DNA of 64,000 bases from Adiantum capillus-veneris (GCA_014529385.2 CM043944.1:53978768-54042767), one strand, 5' to 3'. Positions 21,401 through 34,055 are shown, numbered from the stretch's first letter. Translations and numbers: made by a program. The notes: generated by a model not told the origin, from the letters alone.

Positions 21401-22121
21401 GAAAACTACAATAGAACTTTTTAGAAAGGTTGCACTATGGTCTAGGAACACTCTCCTACAATCAAAACGTCCAAAAAACAACCATTTATGCACTCAAAAT
21501 AACAGATTTAGCTCGCAGACAAGCTGTCACATGAACCACAGCAAAATTGAGAATGATTATACTTAACTCAAAGAGCACAAGACAAGGAACACAATGCAAT
21601 TGTCAAAATCAAATTTGGATTACCAGAGCTTGAGAAAAATCGATTAGAAAGTACTCGAGAGTAGCCGCTCTCAGTCGTACGCTCAAAATCTCAAAAACCT
21701 TTGATAATGGTACAAAAGGGTTGTGTTCAAGCTTAAAATTTTGAACTTTATACCTAGTGCTCTTTTGGCAAGTGGCCAGCTTACAAGGCTCAAAACTTAG
21801 GACAAAGATTACAACTAAGATTTTACACAGATATGGCTCAGTAATCATTTGGCTCAATAATCAGAGTTTCTCTTAGTTACAAGGCTTTCTCAAAGAAAAA
21901 AAAATAGGAGTACAAAAATGATGGCTTTGTGAAGAGGTGACCGACTAGGAGCGTGCCCATTTGGTCTAGCACATGTGCATGTAGAGGCCGAGAGGCAAAG
22001 ATCGTGCTAAACACATCGACCACACACATGCCAGAGGCAATCGTGGTCCTCCCTCAAGAAGTAAGGGATAAGCTTGTGGTCTCATGTGTTCTCAATTTCC
22101 TCATGCTTGTCATAGCAGCCC
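21401..22121. other. No gene recognised
   Basis: AT-moderate sequence without a recognisable family. Confidence 0.4.
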
Positions 22122-22598
22122 ATGGTCGATAACCCATTAATGCTAAAGTCACCTATCTCCACTAGAGAGGGCACATCTCAGCAAAACAAACAATGGAATT
22201 TTCGACTCCCAATGAAGGATATGGATACCAACGCAAGGACATCACTTCCAAAGATGCCCACAAGAACACGGCCATGTTTTGCTAATGTCGTAGTAGTCCC
22301 GAGAAAAGTTAACTGCATTGGACAACTCCAAGCATCCCTAGATAGAGTTATGAAAGAAAATCGTGACCTCAAGGCTCGTCTAAGCAAACTTGAGGCACGT
22401 TTTGACTCTATGGTAGACCTCACTACCGACAAGGTGAAGCAAGTTGAAGAAAAGATCACCCAAGATCGCTCGGGAACATATGACATCACCAACAAGATTG
22501 GCAAAGATACAAGAAGTCTTACAAGAGAATCAGATACAAGAATCCCTTGGCATCAAGGTCAAGATTGGGGGATTTCCCTCCCCATGGTGCACCAATGA
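22122..22598 (+). CDS. Hypothetical 158-residue ORF with coiled-coil segment
   Basis: Starts at a GTG/ATG-poor region, so the true start is uncertain. Residues about 68-115 (LQASLDRVMKENRDLKARLS and onward) show heptad spacing typical of a coiled coil, and the N-terminus is basic. It lies 150 bp upstream of the copia relic LTR at 22753. I do not recognise it; it may be a fragment of a retroelement Gag. Confidence 0.25.
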   Translation: MVDNPLMLKSPISTREGTSQQNKQWNFRLPMKDMDTNARTSLPKMPTRTRPCFANVVVVPRKVNCIGQLQASLDRVMKENRDLKARLSKLEARFDSMVDLTTDKVKQVEEKITQDRSGTYDITNKIGKDTRSLTRESDTRIPWHQGQDWGISLPMVHQ

Positions 22599-22752
22599 GG
22601 ACACCCTTGAAGAAGCCATCACTCACTGAGCTCAATGATATCCTTCAACCAGTTCATATAAAGCCCACAACCATTTCTTAAATCAATGATACACACTAGA
22701 AGGTGCCACCTAAGCAGTGTATCCTCACCTTCAAGGACAAAGAAGAATTATT

Positions 22753-22903
22753 GGGATAAAGGCGATGTGCCTCTTACCTCGGTCGGACATGCCAGAGACG
22801 TCCGACCGCCCATTACTTGTACACACCTTATTCTTTACTACTTAGAAGAATAAGAGACTCTCTCACACACATTGTGTTGAGCTGCTCCACCCACATCCTA
22901 TGT

Positions 22904-22991
<88 letters not shown>

Positions 22992-23022
22992 CCCGCACAT
23001 GCACCGCATTCATGCACCCACA
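22753..23022 (+). repeat. Left LTR of copia relic
   Basis: Contains a perfect hairpin (CGGTCGGAC at 22780-22788 with GTCCGACCG at 22800-22808) and (CT)n at 22905-22989. Ends CCCACA just before the primer-site remnant. Confidence 0.6.
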
Positions 23023-23329
23023 ATCGATATCAGAGCTGTGGCTTGGCAATCACAAAGAGCATGGCGTGTCAAGAGCTTTTAGGTGGTAGCTTGCTTGCTC
23101 TCGGTGGAGGAGAGATTAAGAAAGCTTGGAAGCTTTGTGAGAATGTAGTGGGATCTTGTGAGCTCACTTGAGAGTGATGTAGGCTCTTGTGGAATCTCAA
23201 AAAGGAGTGTGGTGTTGTGCTGCTCTGCTTCCATGATGGTAAAAAGAGCAAAGGGATGCATATAAAGTCTATTTGAAGCTTATACATTTATTGAACATAG
23301 ACTAGGGCTCGAGAATAGGCAAGGTTTAA

Positions 23330-24030
23330 TGGTAAATGTATGCCAAATGTGGTGTGTTTGGATGTATTTTATTGATAAGTATGTCAGATGTGGTGTGCTT
23401 TGGAAAGCACAAACATGCTGAGGAGCATTAATTGCGAGATTATGCCAATTAGGGTAATAAGTGGTTAAGGAGCATCTTGTTCGGAATGTCATCTCTTGTA
23501 GTGCATTGATAGTTGGGTATGCTCGGTTGTAATGGACCTTGGCACTAGTTTAGTCGATATACATGCCAAAAAGGGCAATGGCAAGAGATTTTTGGATGGC
23601 TTGGCACTGGATTTGGGCCAAATGTGGTGCTTGGAGGATGCTTTTGTCGATAAGTATGCCTAATACGATGCTTTAACATCGACTTGGCTGATATGTAATT
23701 AAACTTGGTGCTTTTACCAATGCACATAAAGTTCTTGATGAGCTTTCAATTGAGAAGGTCGTCTCTTGGAGAGCATTGATTGTGAGGAATGCCCAACATG
23801 GAAGCAGAAAGGTTGTTGGAATGTTTTGCAAGGAAATGCATTGGCCGATACATATGCCAAATGTGGTGCCTTTACCAGAGCACGTTAAGTTCTTGATGAG
23901 TTTTGTGTCTCAAATGTGGTTCTAGGCAATGCTCTGGTCGAGTATGCATGCCATTAAAATGCTACGAGAGTGCTATGGAAGGCGGTGCCTTGGCCGATAA
24001 TGTATACCAAATGTGGTGTATTATGAAAGG
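23330..24030 (+). pseudogene. PPR (pentatricopeptide repeat) gene relic
   Basis: Degenerate PPR repeats of the plant P-L-S type appear in changing frames. The codons for Y-A-K-C-G-V (ATGCCAAATGTGGTG) recur at about 23340, 23388, 23618, 23854 and 24004. VVSWRALIV with upstream NAHKVLDELSIEK lies at about 23720-23790, RNVISCSALIVGYAR at about 23480-23525, and GNALVEY at about 23927. Intact PPR proteins bind organellar RNA for editing or processing. This copy has frequent stops and shifts and seems to consist of repeated fragments. It sits inside the copia relic. Confidence 0.65.
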
Positions 24031-26263
24031 AGGTAAGGCTGCCCAAAGCAAAGGGGTGCCCGCACATTTAATAAAAGAGGGTTTAGTTGTGAATGGGGGG
24101 GGGGGGATAAGGAGGAGAGGTCATCAAACAGCAAGCAGCAACACAAGGAAGAAGGAGATGTGCTCGTGGTGGACACTCCACTGCTTGGATATGCTGACAA
24201 TCATGAAACAAAAATTGTTGAGGGTGGCATGGCACCCCTATTTGGTACAATATTCACGGCATTTGGTGCTCCTCCCAAGCTAGGCTACAACGTCATCAAG
24301 CTAATTATCACGCAGGCGTGACAAGAAAAATGAGGAACAAAGTGAGGTTTTTTTTTTTGGAAAACAAAAAGGAAGATATTTTTGGCATATCAAAGGGTTG
24401 AAGAAAGAAGATTTTGCATGAAGAAGGGTTGAAGCAAAAGAAGAATGAGGGAAAGGTAGGGGAGAAGGGTTGAAGTAGGGGAAACGAGGACGAACGAACG
24501 CGAGGAGAACTCTCTCCCTCTCTCAACCAAGGCGAGGGATCTCTATCCCTCTCACGACCAAGATCTCTCGCCCTCTTTCAACTAAATTCTCTATTGGCTA
24601 AGGAAGGCAACAAGGGCTTATTCTTTCTCTCTCAAATAAGCAAAACAAGAGAGTAGGCCCATGGTTCAAAGGCAGGGGAAGAACGACACAGAATAGAGTT
24701 AAAGAGGCAATTGAAGTGAAGTGAGCAACATGGAGGAGATCTCCATCACCATCATCAACTTAACAAATTATTGATAAGACATGGAATCGTTAACAGCCCG
24801 CTTTATCTTGTAAAGGGAACTTAAACTCCTAGTTTTCCATTAATCCAAGTGACGGTGTCATTAAAACCCGCCTTCGCTATTGATTAAATTGTACTCGATG
24901 CTTTACTCAATTAATTGATGGTGATGATGATTGCCAAAGCTGTTTATGTCTGCTATTTTCTCTCTCACACACCTCTCACAACCAGAGTCCCCGCGCCTTC
25001 TCGGCTCACCTTTCGAGCACATATCCCCCGACAGCAGAAGATAGCGTGTAAGTAAAGGTGCTGCCCTAAAAACCGTGTGTGCAGCAGCACTGTCTTCAAA
25101 AAAAAAATTCTCCTTGTAGAAGGAAGATCTGAAATTTTTTCCTTGTGCCCCTCCATTTTGACTTGATCTACAACTTTTCAGAAGAAACTTTCTGCAAACT
25201 CCTCACCATTTTGTTGATATTGAGCTCAGACTAACTGTATACAAAATTTTCAGTTTTTTGTTTTCGCATAGGTGTGTGAGTTTGATGCACTTTTGGAAGA
25301 ATGACAAGTTCTCAAAGTTGGGTGCATAAATTTTGAGCTGAAGATGTAATTGTAGCTTGTGCAAAGCTTATGGTTTGAGCTTTTTTGTTAGATTTGAGCA
25401 ACAAATCACGGAGGCATTCACACACTATCGAAGCGGCCTCTAGAGAGACACGATTTTTTGGAGCACACACGTGGATCTTCTTTCACAGGTTTTCATAGGA
25501 TACTTTGGTAGTGATTTTGTGCTTCGGTTTATGATCTTTGCGAATGAACTTGCATATAGTTATGACGCATGGTTGATGCCCATTATACGTGCATTTTGGC
25601 GAGCACTTTTGAGTGCTGGTGAGCTCTCTTGAGAGCATTTTTTTTGCATTGATCAGGCTTTGAGATTGCAACTCTTTTGGCGCTTGTTTATGCACGGCCA
25701 CTCCGTGGATGTATGCTGAGTGTGGATTGCCATTGTGTGTGAAATTGTGGAGCCATTTTGGCATTTTTACTCATTGGCATTGAGTAGTGTTATGGTTTAT
25801 GGTTTAGAGTCCATTTTCGAAGACTATAGTGGTCGAGGTTTACTCCCACTTTGCCATACTTTTTGTTGGCAGCTTTTGGTCGGTTTATAGGTCGAGAGAT
25901 TTTCCCATTTTATGGTTGAGATTTGCATTGAGATTTTACTCCAATTACAAATAAGTCTTTGTCGGTTTTTCACCATGTTTTATGCGCTTTGTGAAAGGTG
26001 CTAGAGAGTTGTTTTAACCACATTTTGGCTTGTGCCTATGCGGGATGATCATTTTGCTTGCGCTCTCATTGCATATGGTCATGATTTATGCATGATTGGT
26101 TCTTGGTTTTGGCATAGAGTTATGCGCTTTATGCAATCTTTGCCATAGTTTTGGTGGCAGGTGTTTGATCAGCTAGCTTTCTTTTGCATTGTGTTGAGCA
26201 GTTATGCTCTTGTGGAAAGTGCATTTACACTTTGTGTGGGCTGATCTATAGACTCAATTTCTT
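24031..26263. other. Interior of copia relic, no gene recognised
   Basis: Contains a short G run near 24097 and GA/CT-rich stretches at 24500-24580. From about 25230 the sequence is T/G-rich and leader-like. No gag N-terminus was recognised. Confidence 0.35.
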
Positions 26264-26989
26264 ATGGCATCTTGCAATGACAGCTCATCATTGGATATAC
26301 AGGTTGGTGTTTTAGCATGCAGATCTCAGAGGCACAGGCATGTGGTTTTCTGGCATTGTGGCAAACAAGGGCACATAGGGAGGTGTTATTTCAAGCGTTG
26401 GAGACAACGGAGGTTTCCATTGGTTGTTGCTAAGATTACAAGTGTGGTAGACACTCCTACTTCCACAGGTTCACCTAGACATGCATGGACTTTGTCTCAC
26501 GATTGGCAGAAGGACAGTAGTGCTTCAAACCATGTTACTCCTCACAGGGAGTGGTTTAGCACATTGTTTGCTCTGAGACAAGATGGTGTTCAAAATGTGG
26601 GTGACATTCATTTGCACTTCTCCAATGGGAGTATGCTTGTGCTCCATGATGTTCAAGTTGTGCCTTATGCTTATAGGATTTTGATCTCCATCTTGCAGCT
26701 TAAAGATCATGGGTGTCATGTTCAATTGCCTGATGAGTCTTGCTTGATGAGGAGAGGTTTGCTTGTGATAGCATGAGGCCAATGGCCATCGTGGTGCTCG
26801 TTTGACTCTTCTCTATGTTCTTGGTGTCAGAGATGCCATAGTCTCTGTGAGTCCGTTGCCATGTAGACAATTGCAGTCTAGGCGAGGACGCTTTGCTGAT
26901 GAGCAGTGTGACACTTCGCTCATTGTGCATGCAGGTTCTAAGGATAGATATGTAGAGCAGGACAAATCTTTGAGTGCATGACTAGAGAA
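26264..26989 (+). pseudogene. Copia zinc knuckle and protease relic
   Basis: The frame at 26264-26776 has a knuckle, CGKQGHIGRCYFKR (first Cys preserved as FWHCGKQGH, initial Cys replaced by Phe). A copia protease region follows, SSASNHVTPHREWFSTLF, then VGDIHLHFSNGSMLVLHDV and ISILQLKDHGCHVQLP. After a frame change ARLTLLYVLGVRDA continues to about 26985. The catalytic D-S-G is degraded (KDSSAS). Inactive. Confidence 0.7.
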
Positions 26990-27785
26990 TTCACCGGTAG
27001 TGGTGACGGGTTTTGAGGCCAGACGGTGCAGTTTAGGTGACTTTGTAGACATGTACTTTCACGGATGAGCTCCAAAGTGCTATGCATGACATGTATGTAG
27101 ATGCAGAGTTAGAGCAGCCACGCTCTAGCGAGACACAACAGATTGATCCTCTTAGGAGATAGATGCCTCCTACCACCACAGAGATGAGCAATATGGAGTT
27201 CTTTGACATGCTCATGCTAGAGGTTGATATGGTGTGCCAAGACATGAGTATACAGTCCCTATGGATGATGAGGGAGTGACCACTACCCTGGAGTCAAGAT
27301 TGTGCGTCCATATGGAACTAGTTCTTGTGGTGATGCAATGAGGGTTGGGATACCTACTGTGGATAGATTGGAAGAGGTCATTGCACATGGCATTTATGCA
27401 ATTGGCATGGATATGCTGGCAGAGATTACGCATTTGTCATCAGCCTTTAGGACTCTCATGTACGACCTTTTAGTGTCGAGACTCGACATAGCTGCTGTAG
27501 TGGGAGCATTTGCAGTTGGGTTTGTCAGTCTTGCAATGACTCACACTAGCATGATGCATCATGGAGCGAGGTGCAGGTCATTACAAGATACCTACAGGGT
27601 ATGCATGTTAATTCTAGCAAGGATATACGCTTTTGCTAGAGCCTATATTGTGGCATGCATTGGGTTCGAGAGAGCCAATGGCATAGCTAATGATGATTTT
27701 CCTCCCTTACCTTTTGTATATACTAGTAGGTCTTATAGTAGTACCACCAATCGGCACATTTGCCTTTACGTGCAAGATTATTTGA

Positions 27786-27929
27786 ATAAAGGCGTTGTGC
27801 CTCTTACCCCGGCCAGACATGCCAGAGACGTCCGACCGCCCATCACTTGTACACACCTTATTCTTTATTAGGTAGAAGAAGAAGGGGCTCTCTCACACAC
27901 ATTTTGTTGAACTACTCCACCCACATCCT

Positions 27930-28015
<86 letters not shown>

Positions 28016-28060
28016 TCTCTTCTTGATCTATACACACACATCATGTTCATGTACTCACAC
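27786..28060 (+). repeat. Right LTR of copia relic
   Basis: Matches the left LTR with many substitutions; the hairpin stem is broken here. (CT)n at 27932-28013. Confidence 0.6.
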
Positions 28061-28597
28061 GAATGACTACAGTTACTATGCCAATCTTGCCTTCTCAAGG
28101 GACAAAACCTTTAGATCGCCAAAGAATTGACTACAAATCAACTAAAGACTAAAACAAACGAGCTCAAGAAGATGCACAAAACCCGCAAGCAAGGAAAATG
28201 GGTAGTCTATTGAGGTGTCAAAGCCATCATTCAAGAGTTTTGAACTCCCAAACCGGCTTCCCCCTTATCTAACGCCTCTTTGTTTTTGTTATTTTCTTTC
28301 CCCCTCTCCAATGGACCCTCAGCCCCTAACTGATATGTACCTAACACCTTCATTTAAAAGCATTGTTATAATATGAGCAAAGCAATCGCTCTCCAGATGT
28401 TGTGATGTCTCTCATTGGACCATAGAAATAGGACCATAGACAGTGTATCAAAGACTTTGGAATATGCTGCGAGCATCCCCTAAGGCTAGATCAAGACCCA
28501 TTGTTGCCCTCCAAGTACCCAAGCTAACCCAGCATGTGCAACCATCCATGGAAACAGAATAATCATGTCAACCGCATTTTCTTGCACATGGATGATA

Positions 28598-28685
<88 letters not shown>

Positions 28686-28978
28686 GTCAAAACATGCTCT
28701 CTGCATTTACCTTGGAGCGTTCAAAAAAAGGCCTAACATAGCTCCTCATTTACTACCTCCTCATAACTCACTCCAAAAGAAATCACAAATTAAGGAATGA
28801 AAACACTAAAGAAAAGCACAAAGACGACATAATTTACAGTGCCTCTCTGAGGACATACAACAGAGGCACCTACATACTAATAAGGGAAGCTAATGCATTC
28901 CTACAACTTCATACAAGCATCAAAAAAGCATCAGATCCTATGAGAAGCATGATGCATATATTTATTTATTTATTTATC

Positions 28979-29015
<37 letters not shown>

Positions 29016-29150
29016 CCACACACACACCAAGTCCCATTCTATTTCTCAAAAATATTTGTCACCATCTATTTTCCCAGCTGGAACCGCTTGTTTGCACAAA
29101 CCCATGTTTCCTTTCACTTGCACATCAAGGTTGTGTAGCTCGATCTTCAG
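28061..29150. other. No gene seen; microsatellites
   Basis: Holds (CT)n at 28599-28683 (about 42 units) and a compound TTTA/(TA)n/(CA)n tract at about 28970-29030. Confidence 0.5.
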
Positions 29151-29153
29151 CTA

Positions 29154-29351
29154 TATAGGTGTATTTGGGCCCAACATCAACTCCCACATTGCAATGACCA
29201 TATCATAGTCAAATATATGGCATGCACTAGGGTGTATACAATGCACGTTGTCTCCACAACACCACACCTCTCTCATCTCCTTCATATTTCTTGTCTCGAA
29301 CACTTTATAAAACTTTGCATTTGCAATTTTGACACCTGCCGTGTTATCATC
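29154..29351 (-). pseudogene. Orphan exon of a SnoaL/NTF2-like domain protein
   Basis: Reads leftward from a good acceptor, GAGCCTTGCAG/GATGAT at 29352/29351. It encodes VKIANAKFYKVFETRNMKEM, then GDNVHCIHPSACHIFDYDMV and MWELMLGP before a TAG at 29153. This matches the conserved N-terminal half of plant SnoaL-like (NTF2 fold) proteins, where FY.AFE.RD...M, VW, CIHP and W are the landmarks. The second half of the domain and any donor site are absent, and no flanking exons are visible before gypsy sequence begins at 29660. Probably a captured or truncated gene piece; a distant exon beyond the elements cannot be excluded. Confidence 0.5.
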
Positions 29352-29659
29352 CTGCAAGGCTCTGAATCGGTCCCTTAACTCTGCATCTTTTGTGTAATTA
29401 AATTGATTATTGAACGATGAGTGTAACCAATGATATCCTTATACATCAGCATATTATATACACTACTTATTCTTGTGGTATGGTACACTAGAATATGCAG
29501 TATGTGGATGACGACAAGCATAAGCAAATTCAGTTGTTTACGTTGCAAATTCTTATTTTTATACATGATACTTCTAACACATAATGCTAACCATTGTTGT
29601 TGACAAGTATGGTTTGTAGATTCTTATCTTAGCAACTGAGGATAGTTTTTTTATGTGGG

Positions 29660-30790
29660 ACTGAGGGGACTAGAACATGCCACTTTCCACCCAATCGTTC
29701 CCTATATAGGCCCTCCCTTGCTAATAATAGGGATACCACATGTCTGTCATGGCTCTTGGCCTGTCCGGTCTTATCGTAGGCCTGACATTACTCCCCCCTT
29801 GGAGAAGCATTTTTGTCCTGAAAAACAAGTGGTTGTATCTTCATAAGAGCACTAATGTTTTCCACAATGGCATCCTTCAGGGATCCAGCTATCCACTTGA
29901 TCGAAACATGGTTTAGCAGGAGGTTCAATGAAATCAAGAATAACATCTTGATTTTCCACATTGTTGTCCCTTTTTCATCATCTTGTATAACTGACCCATA
30001 ACCAACATAGCGTATAGACTCCATTAGAACTCACTTGGGTATGCTAAATGAGTTATCACAACTAAGATGTACCCAAAAAGAGTACCACTTTTCACTTTCC
30101 ATGAAAGTAACTGGCTGACATAACTCATCATCAAAGTATAGTTTATTGACTTGTTACCGATCTTCATAAGTAAACAACCCCATCATAACTAATGTTCAAG
30201 GTTGAGAACTTGAGTTAAACATGAAGAGACTAAACCTAATCGCAAACATGCTTTACCTTATGGTAAGCAAACTCTAACTAGAGTGTTACATGTTTTCTAC
30301 ATGCTTTCTAATTGGAATGCTTGGTGCTAACATATGCACTTTGCGTATCCTTTAGCACAAGATTACACTTGTAATCTACCTATTCTCTTTGGATAAATGA
30401 CATTATTGAGGTGTGTTTCCCCATCGTTTGAAGGCAGTCTTCCAAAATGACTAGTAAACAGGGATCACAGTCCCGGGGCAGTCACTTATCAAAAGACCCC
30501 TATATCACGTGCGTTCAAGAGGTAATTAATAATACCCCAATATACATACTATACTTACACTGTGAGCCTATTTAAAAAACCCCCACCCCTCTCTGTATGT
30601 ATACATTTTGGTCTTTTAATAATCCTCTCCGGTTAACTCACGTGATATCATACACATTCTAAAAAGTGACCGCCCCGGGATCACAGTGCCTTACAACATT
30701 GCTGAGGAATCAACAATGTTATGAATAATCATCTTGGTTAAGTTGAAAGATCCACAAGTACCCGAACCGAGCCATGACCTCTATTGTTGA
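29660..30790 (-). pseudogene. Gypsy integrase/C-terminal relic, interrupted by a MITE
   Basis: Reads leftward. Homologous to 17229-18070 and to 51150-52190. It begins at INT sequence near 30790 (Arg/Gly/Ser-Val-Trp region, CGAGCCATGACCT) and ends in the C-terminal tail, where FVFQDKNASP-like sequence lies close to 29820. An LTR-like end (to GCCTGACA at about 29790, then TTACTCCCCCC) follows. Many stops. A 208-bp MITE sits at 30472-30679. Confidence 0.65.
30472..30679. mobile_element. 208-bp MITE with 8-bp target duplication
   Basis: Ends are inverted: CCCGGGGCAGTCACTT at the left and the complement of CCCGGGGCGGTCACTT at the right, with further inverted matches (ATATCACGTG at about 30 bp from each end). 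It is flanked by direct ATCACAGT at 30464-30471 and 30680-30687. The same gypsy sequence at about 18030-18060 lacks the insert and reads straight through. No coding capacity. An 8-bp duplication fits hAT-type transposition (established); family assignment is inference. Confidence 0.85.
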
Positions 30791-30794
30791 TTGT

Positions 30795-31490
30795 CAGATC
30801 TATGTCATAAATGTACATGTTGCTCCAAATCAGCCTTTGCTAAACACTAGGGTCCATAACACCTAGTATGCATGCATTTAGCAAAAACAGATCCGAACCT
30901 GCACACCCATGATCATACTTGCCAATACTCAGGTTCTCTAGCACATAAAAGAGACTTGTCAAACATGAAGAGACTAAACCTAATTGCACACATAAAAGTG
31001 GAGTATAAATAGTTCTAAAAAGAAACTAAATACTTTCTACTGCAATCATTTGCAAGCCTTGCTGAAATATTTGAACCATAATAGAATGTGAAACATAAGT
31101 CACTTCTAGGTACAAACAATGAAACATTTTCATTAACAGTGCATAGCCTTGCTATATGCATAAACAACCATCCATTGATGTTGTTTAGCAACCCTTGTAA
31201 CCTTAACAAGTCATAGTAAGTATCCAAAAAATTTTGGCCACTAAAATTGTTCCTAATACAATGTGCTCAAAATGGTCTAGCAAACGGATTTGACCAGCAC
31301 CTGAGGACTTTGTCGTGATACATAATTGATATAACGGGCGCCACTGTTAGTCTCGAAGACTCATATTCTCCACATGTAGAATATGTCTCAAAAAAGGATG
31401 TCTCAAAAAAGAACATCCTTCAAGTACGAGATGTACTTGTGTGTGGAGGTAACTATAAACACTCAACGACATGAGTGAGAGAGATCCTCG
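30795..31490 (+). repeat. Gypsy leader and gag start, copy in inverted orientation to 39015-39690
   Basis: The reverse complement matches 39015-39690 at perhaps 75-80 percent, including CTATATGCATAA, GAAACATTTTCATT, CACCTGAGGACT-like and GTTTAGCAAA blocks. At its right end ATG at 31471 opens MSERDPR, the same Gag start as at 39037 on the other strand. Similarity ends about 31510. Confidence 0.7.
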
Positions 31491-32558
31491 TTATCCTTAC
31501 TCCACAACACTGGCTAAATTGAACTCCTTGAGTTCCTAGACAATGTTGTATCCCATGAACAACATGTGCCAAACCAAAACAGTACCATGTAGGCCTACCA
31601 CTGCAAACTGCAAAAATTGCATGGTACAATACGTAAAAGTTTTTTTCTCCAACATGACTTTGTCATGTGTCTGGCGAGCAAAATGGAAGCATCATATACA
31701 TTCCATTCTGGGAACACTCAATCAAAGCATATACAAAGAGGAAAAACAACCAAAGTACATACTGAGATTAAGTTAGAAACATGTCGTGGAGATCCAAAGC
31801 CCTACTTCAGGGGCTCAATACTGACGCAACCTATCAATTAAACACTAAAGAGAAATTAGTGAATTGACACATATAGTTACCTGTGAGTATTGCTCTCATC
31901 TTAGCAATCTAAAAACCTTGGCAGATTTCAAATAGTATGATGATTACCCTTTGGTAGATGTGAGGATCTTTCCTCGACAATGCAAGTGTGAAGGTTCCAA
32001 GAATTGACCATTAACACTTATGGAGTAATTTAGTAATCACGAGCTGGATCTTACCCCAAAACTGTGTTCTTATGGACACTCTTTGTGCTATAGATAGAGT
32101 TAGAGATCCGCTCAAGTAGGAATCATATTCACAATTAGATCCTTGGTAGACTTGAAAGTCCATAATCATGGGTTTTCATGGACAGCTATGCCGTTTGAAA
32201 TGTTTGCTTCATCTATATACCTTGGTAGAGATAAGCCTTTATGAGTTAAAGACTTTGAAAAACTAAACTTGATCTTCACACTAAAAGTATGGAGTGCTAA
32301 CGTAACACCCAAAAGTTCAGTATTGGCAAGACTATTTCTTGTCCATTAGAATCAATGGGTACTCAATTGGAGAAAATTGTTCGATATTAATGACAATCAT
32401 TGATGGATTATTATCAAATGGCTAAGCCGTTTGAAAACAGATGGCTCGTAGCCCCTCAAAAACAGACGGCTCTTAGCCCTTCCTTTTTACCATACCAACA
32501 TAGAAAGACTTTAGTAAAAACATGCCTAATTTCTCTATCTCGACAGAGAATTAGAGGG

Positions 32559-32658
<100 letters not shown>

Positions 32659-33593
32659 ATGCTGCTGAGGAGGTCCCTTATTCTACTGTGGTGTATGCCC
32701 CCTATTTATGCTTCTGTGCAAAGAATTTTTTATTGTAGCTTATCCTATAAGCATAGAACACTGTGCTTGTACAACACTCTCTCATGGAGATGCAACAAAA
32801 AACTGAGTCACAACTTGACCCACCTACCCTTTGCAGTGATCATGAGCATATCAGATTGACTTACTTTCAGCACTTCCACTGGAAAGAAGTTTGTTAGATT
32901 AAATCATTGCAAGAATTCAGTAGTTTGTTGTGTCCTTGATAGAGTAGCTAGTATTATAGCGGAAGCGTAAACAATGATGAGGTGGAATTGAGTCCACCAT
33001 ACTGGTATGCCATGCATACAAAGTAAAGAAATAAACTGGTTAGCCCTTGTCTAAAATGATGGTCTTAATAGAGTGAGCCGAAACAGTGAGTGCCATGCCT
33101 AATCTGGAGTGGCTTGGATACATCACAATTCAACATTATTCTATGTAAAATGTGAACTTACATCCAAATTGCTAAAATTCCAAACGTGTGTGCCATTACC
33201 CTTGATCTCAAATCAATGGGAAATACCTGGGCATGGTGTTGGGGGATATGGGTTCAAAACATGAGCCAGGCTGCTGGCTATGGGAAAATTGAGAGCCAAG
33301 TAATGCTAACGACGCCCAAAAACCGCTTGAAAATTGATAACACTATCGAAATTGATGCAAAATTATTGAGGCAATGTCGTTAACGACACTTGTTACACAA
33401 TTCATTGATGTTTTAGGAGTTTAAACTCCCCTTACAGTTTCCTTCGGGCCATTAATGGCTTCGTCATTTATCAAAAACATCAATTAAACCTAAATTGGCA
33501 TCGATGATCAAAATTTTCTCCATGTCTGATTTCCCTGCTTTGAATGTTGTTGAACTCTGTATATTTTCATTGCTTTCTCTTACCAAGTGAGAG

Positions 33594-33635
<42 letters not shown>

Positions 33636-33979
33636 GAAATTTAGCTTGTTATCCCTGGTCTCAATCGAATAATTTCCCTTGGCCGAGTCCTTGCTTCAAG
33701 TACCTTCTTCTTGCCTTTGCTTACCTTGGTCGTCAAATCTTCTTGAGCCTTTGTTTTTCCTTCTCCAACTCTTCTCGCCTCAAATAACCACACAACAACA
33801 ATCGCCCCGAGAGCTTGCTTGGAGTTTCTTTCTCCTCCGAGCTCCCTTCAACTCTTGCTTCGATCGGTTTGTCCAAGATCTTTTCAACCTTTTCTTCAAC
33901 TCTCTTGCACCTTGGCTTTGAGAGCCTTCCTTGCCTTGCTTATCAAGCATGAGAGAGAGACCTTCCTTTGTTAGCCGAG

Positions 33980-33981
<2 letters not shown>

Positions 33982-34052
<71 letters not shown>
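33982..34052. repeat. (AG)n microsatellite
   Basis: About 35 units; a shorter tract lies at 33596-33631. Confidence 0.95.

Positions 34053-34055
<3 letters not shown>

Larger units (their letters stand above)
22753..28060 (+). mobile_element. Old copia element relic with diverged LTRs
   Basis: Direct repeats of about 270 bp at 22753-23022 and 27786-28060 share AATAAAGGCG(A/T)TGTGCCTCTTACC, TGCCAGAGACGTCCGACCGCCC, a (CT)n tract and a CATGCACCCACA-like end. A degraded primer site ATCGATATCAGAGCTGTGG follows the left copy. Copia zinc knuckle and protease lie at 26264-26989. Much of the interior (23330-26260) is foreign or unrecognised, including PPR gene remains. A plus frame at 27302-27871 is open for 190 codons but unrecognised. 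No target duplication was identified, so the outer edges are approximate. Confidence 0.6.

Noticed and set aside
27302-27871. 190-codon plus-strand ORF as a host gene
   Set aside because: Lies inside the copia relic, runs into its LTR, has a non-ATG start by sequence, and no family is recognisable.
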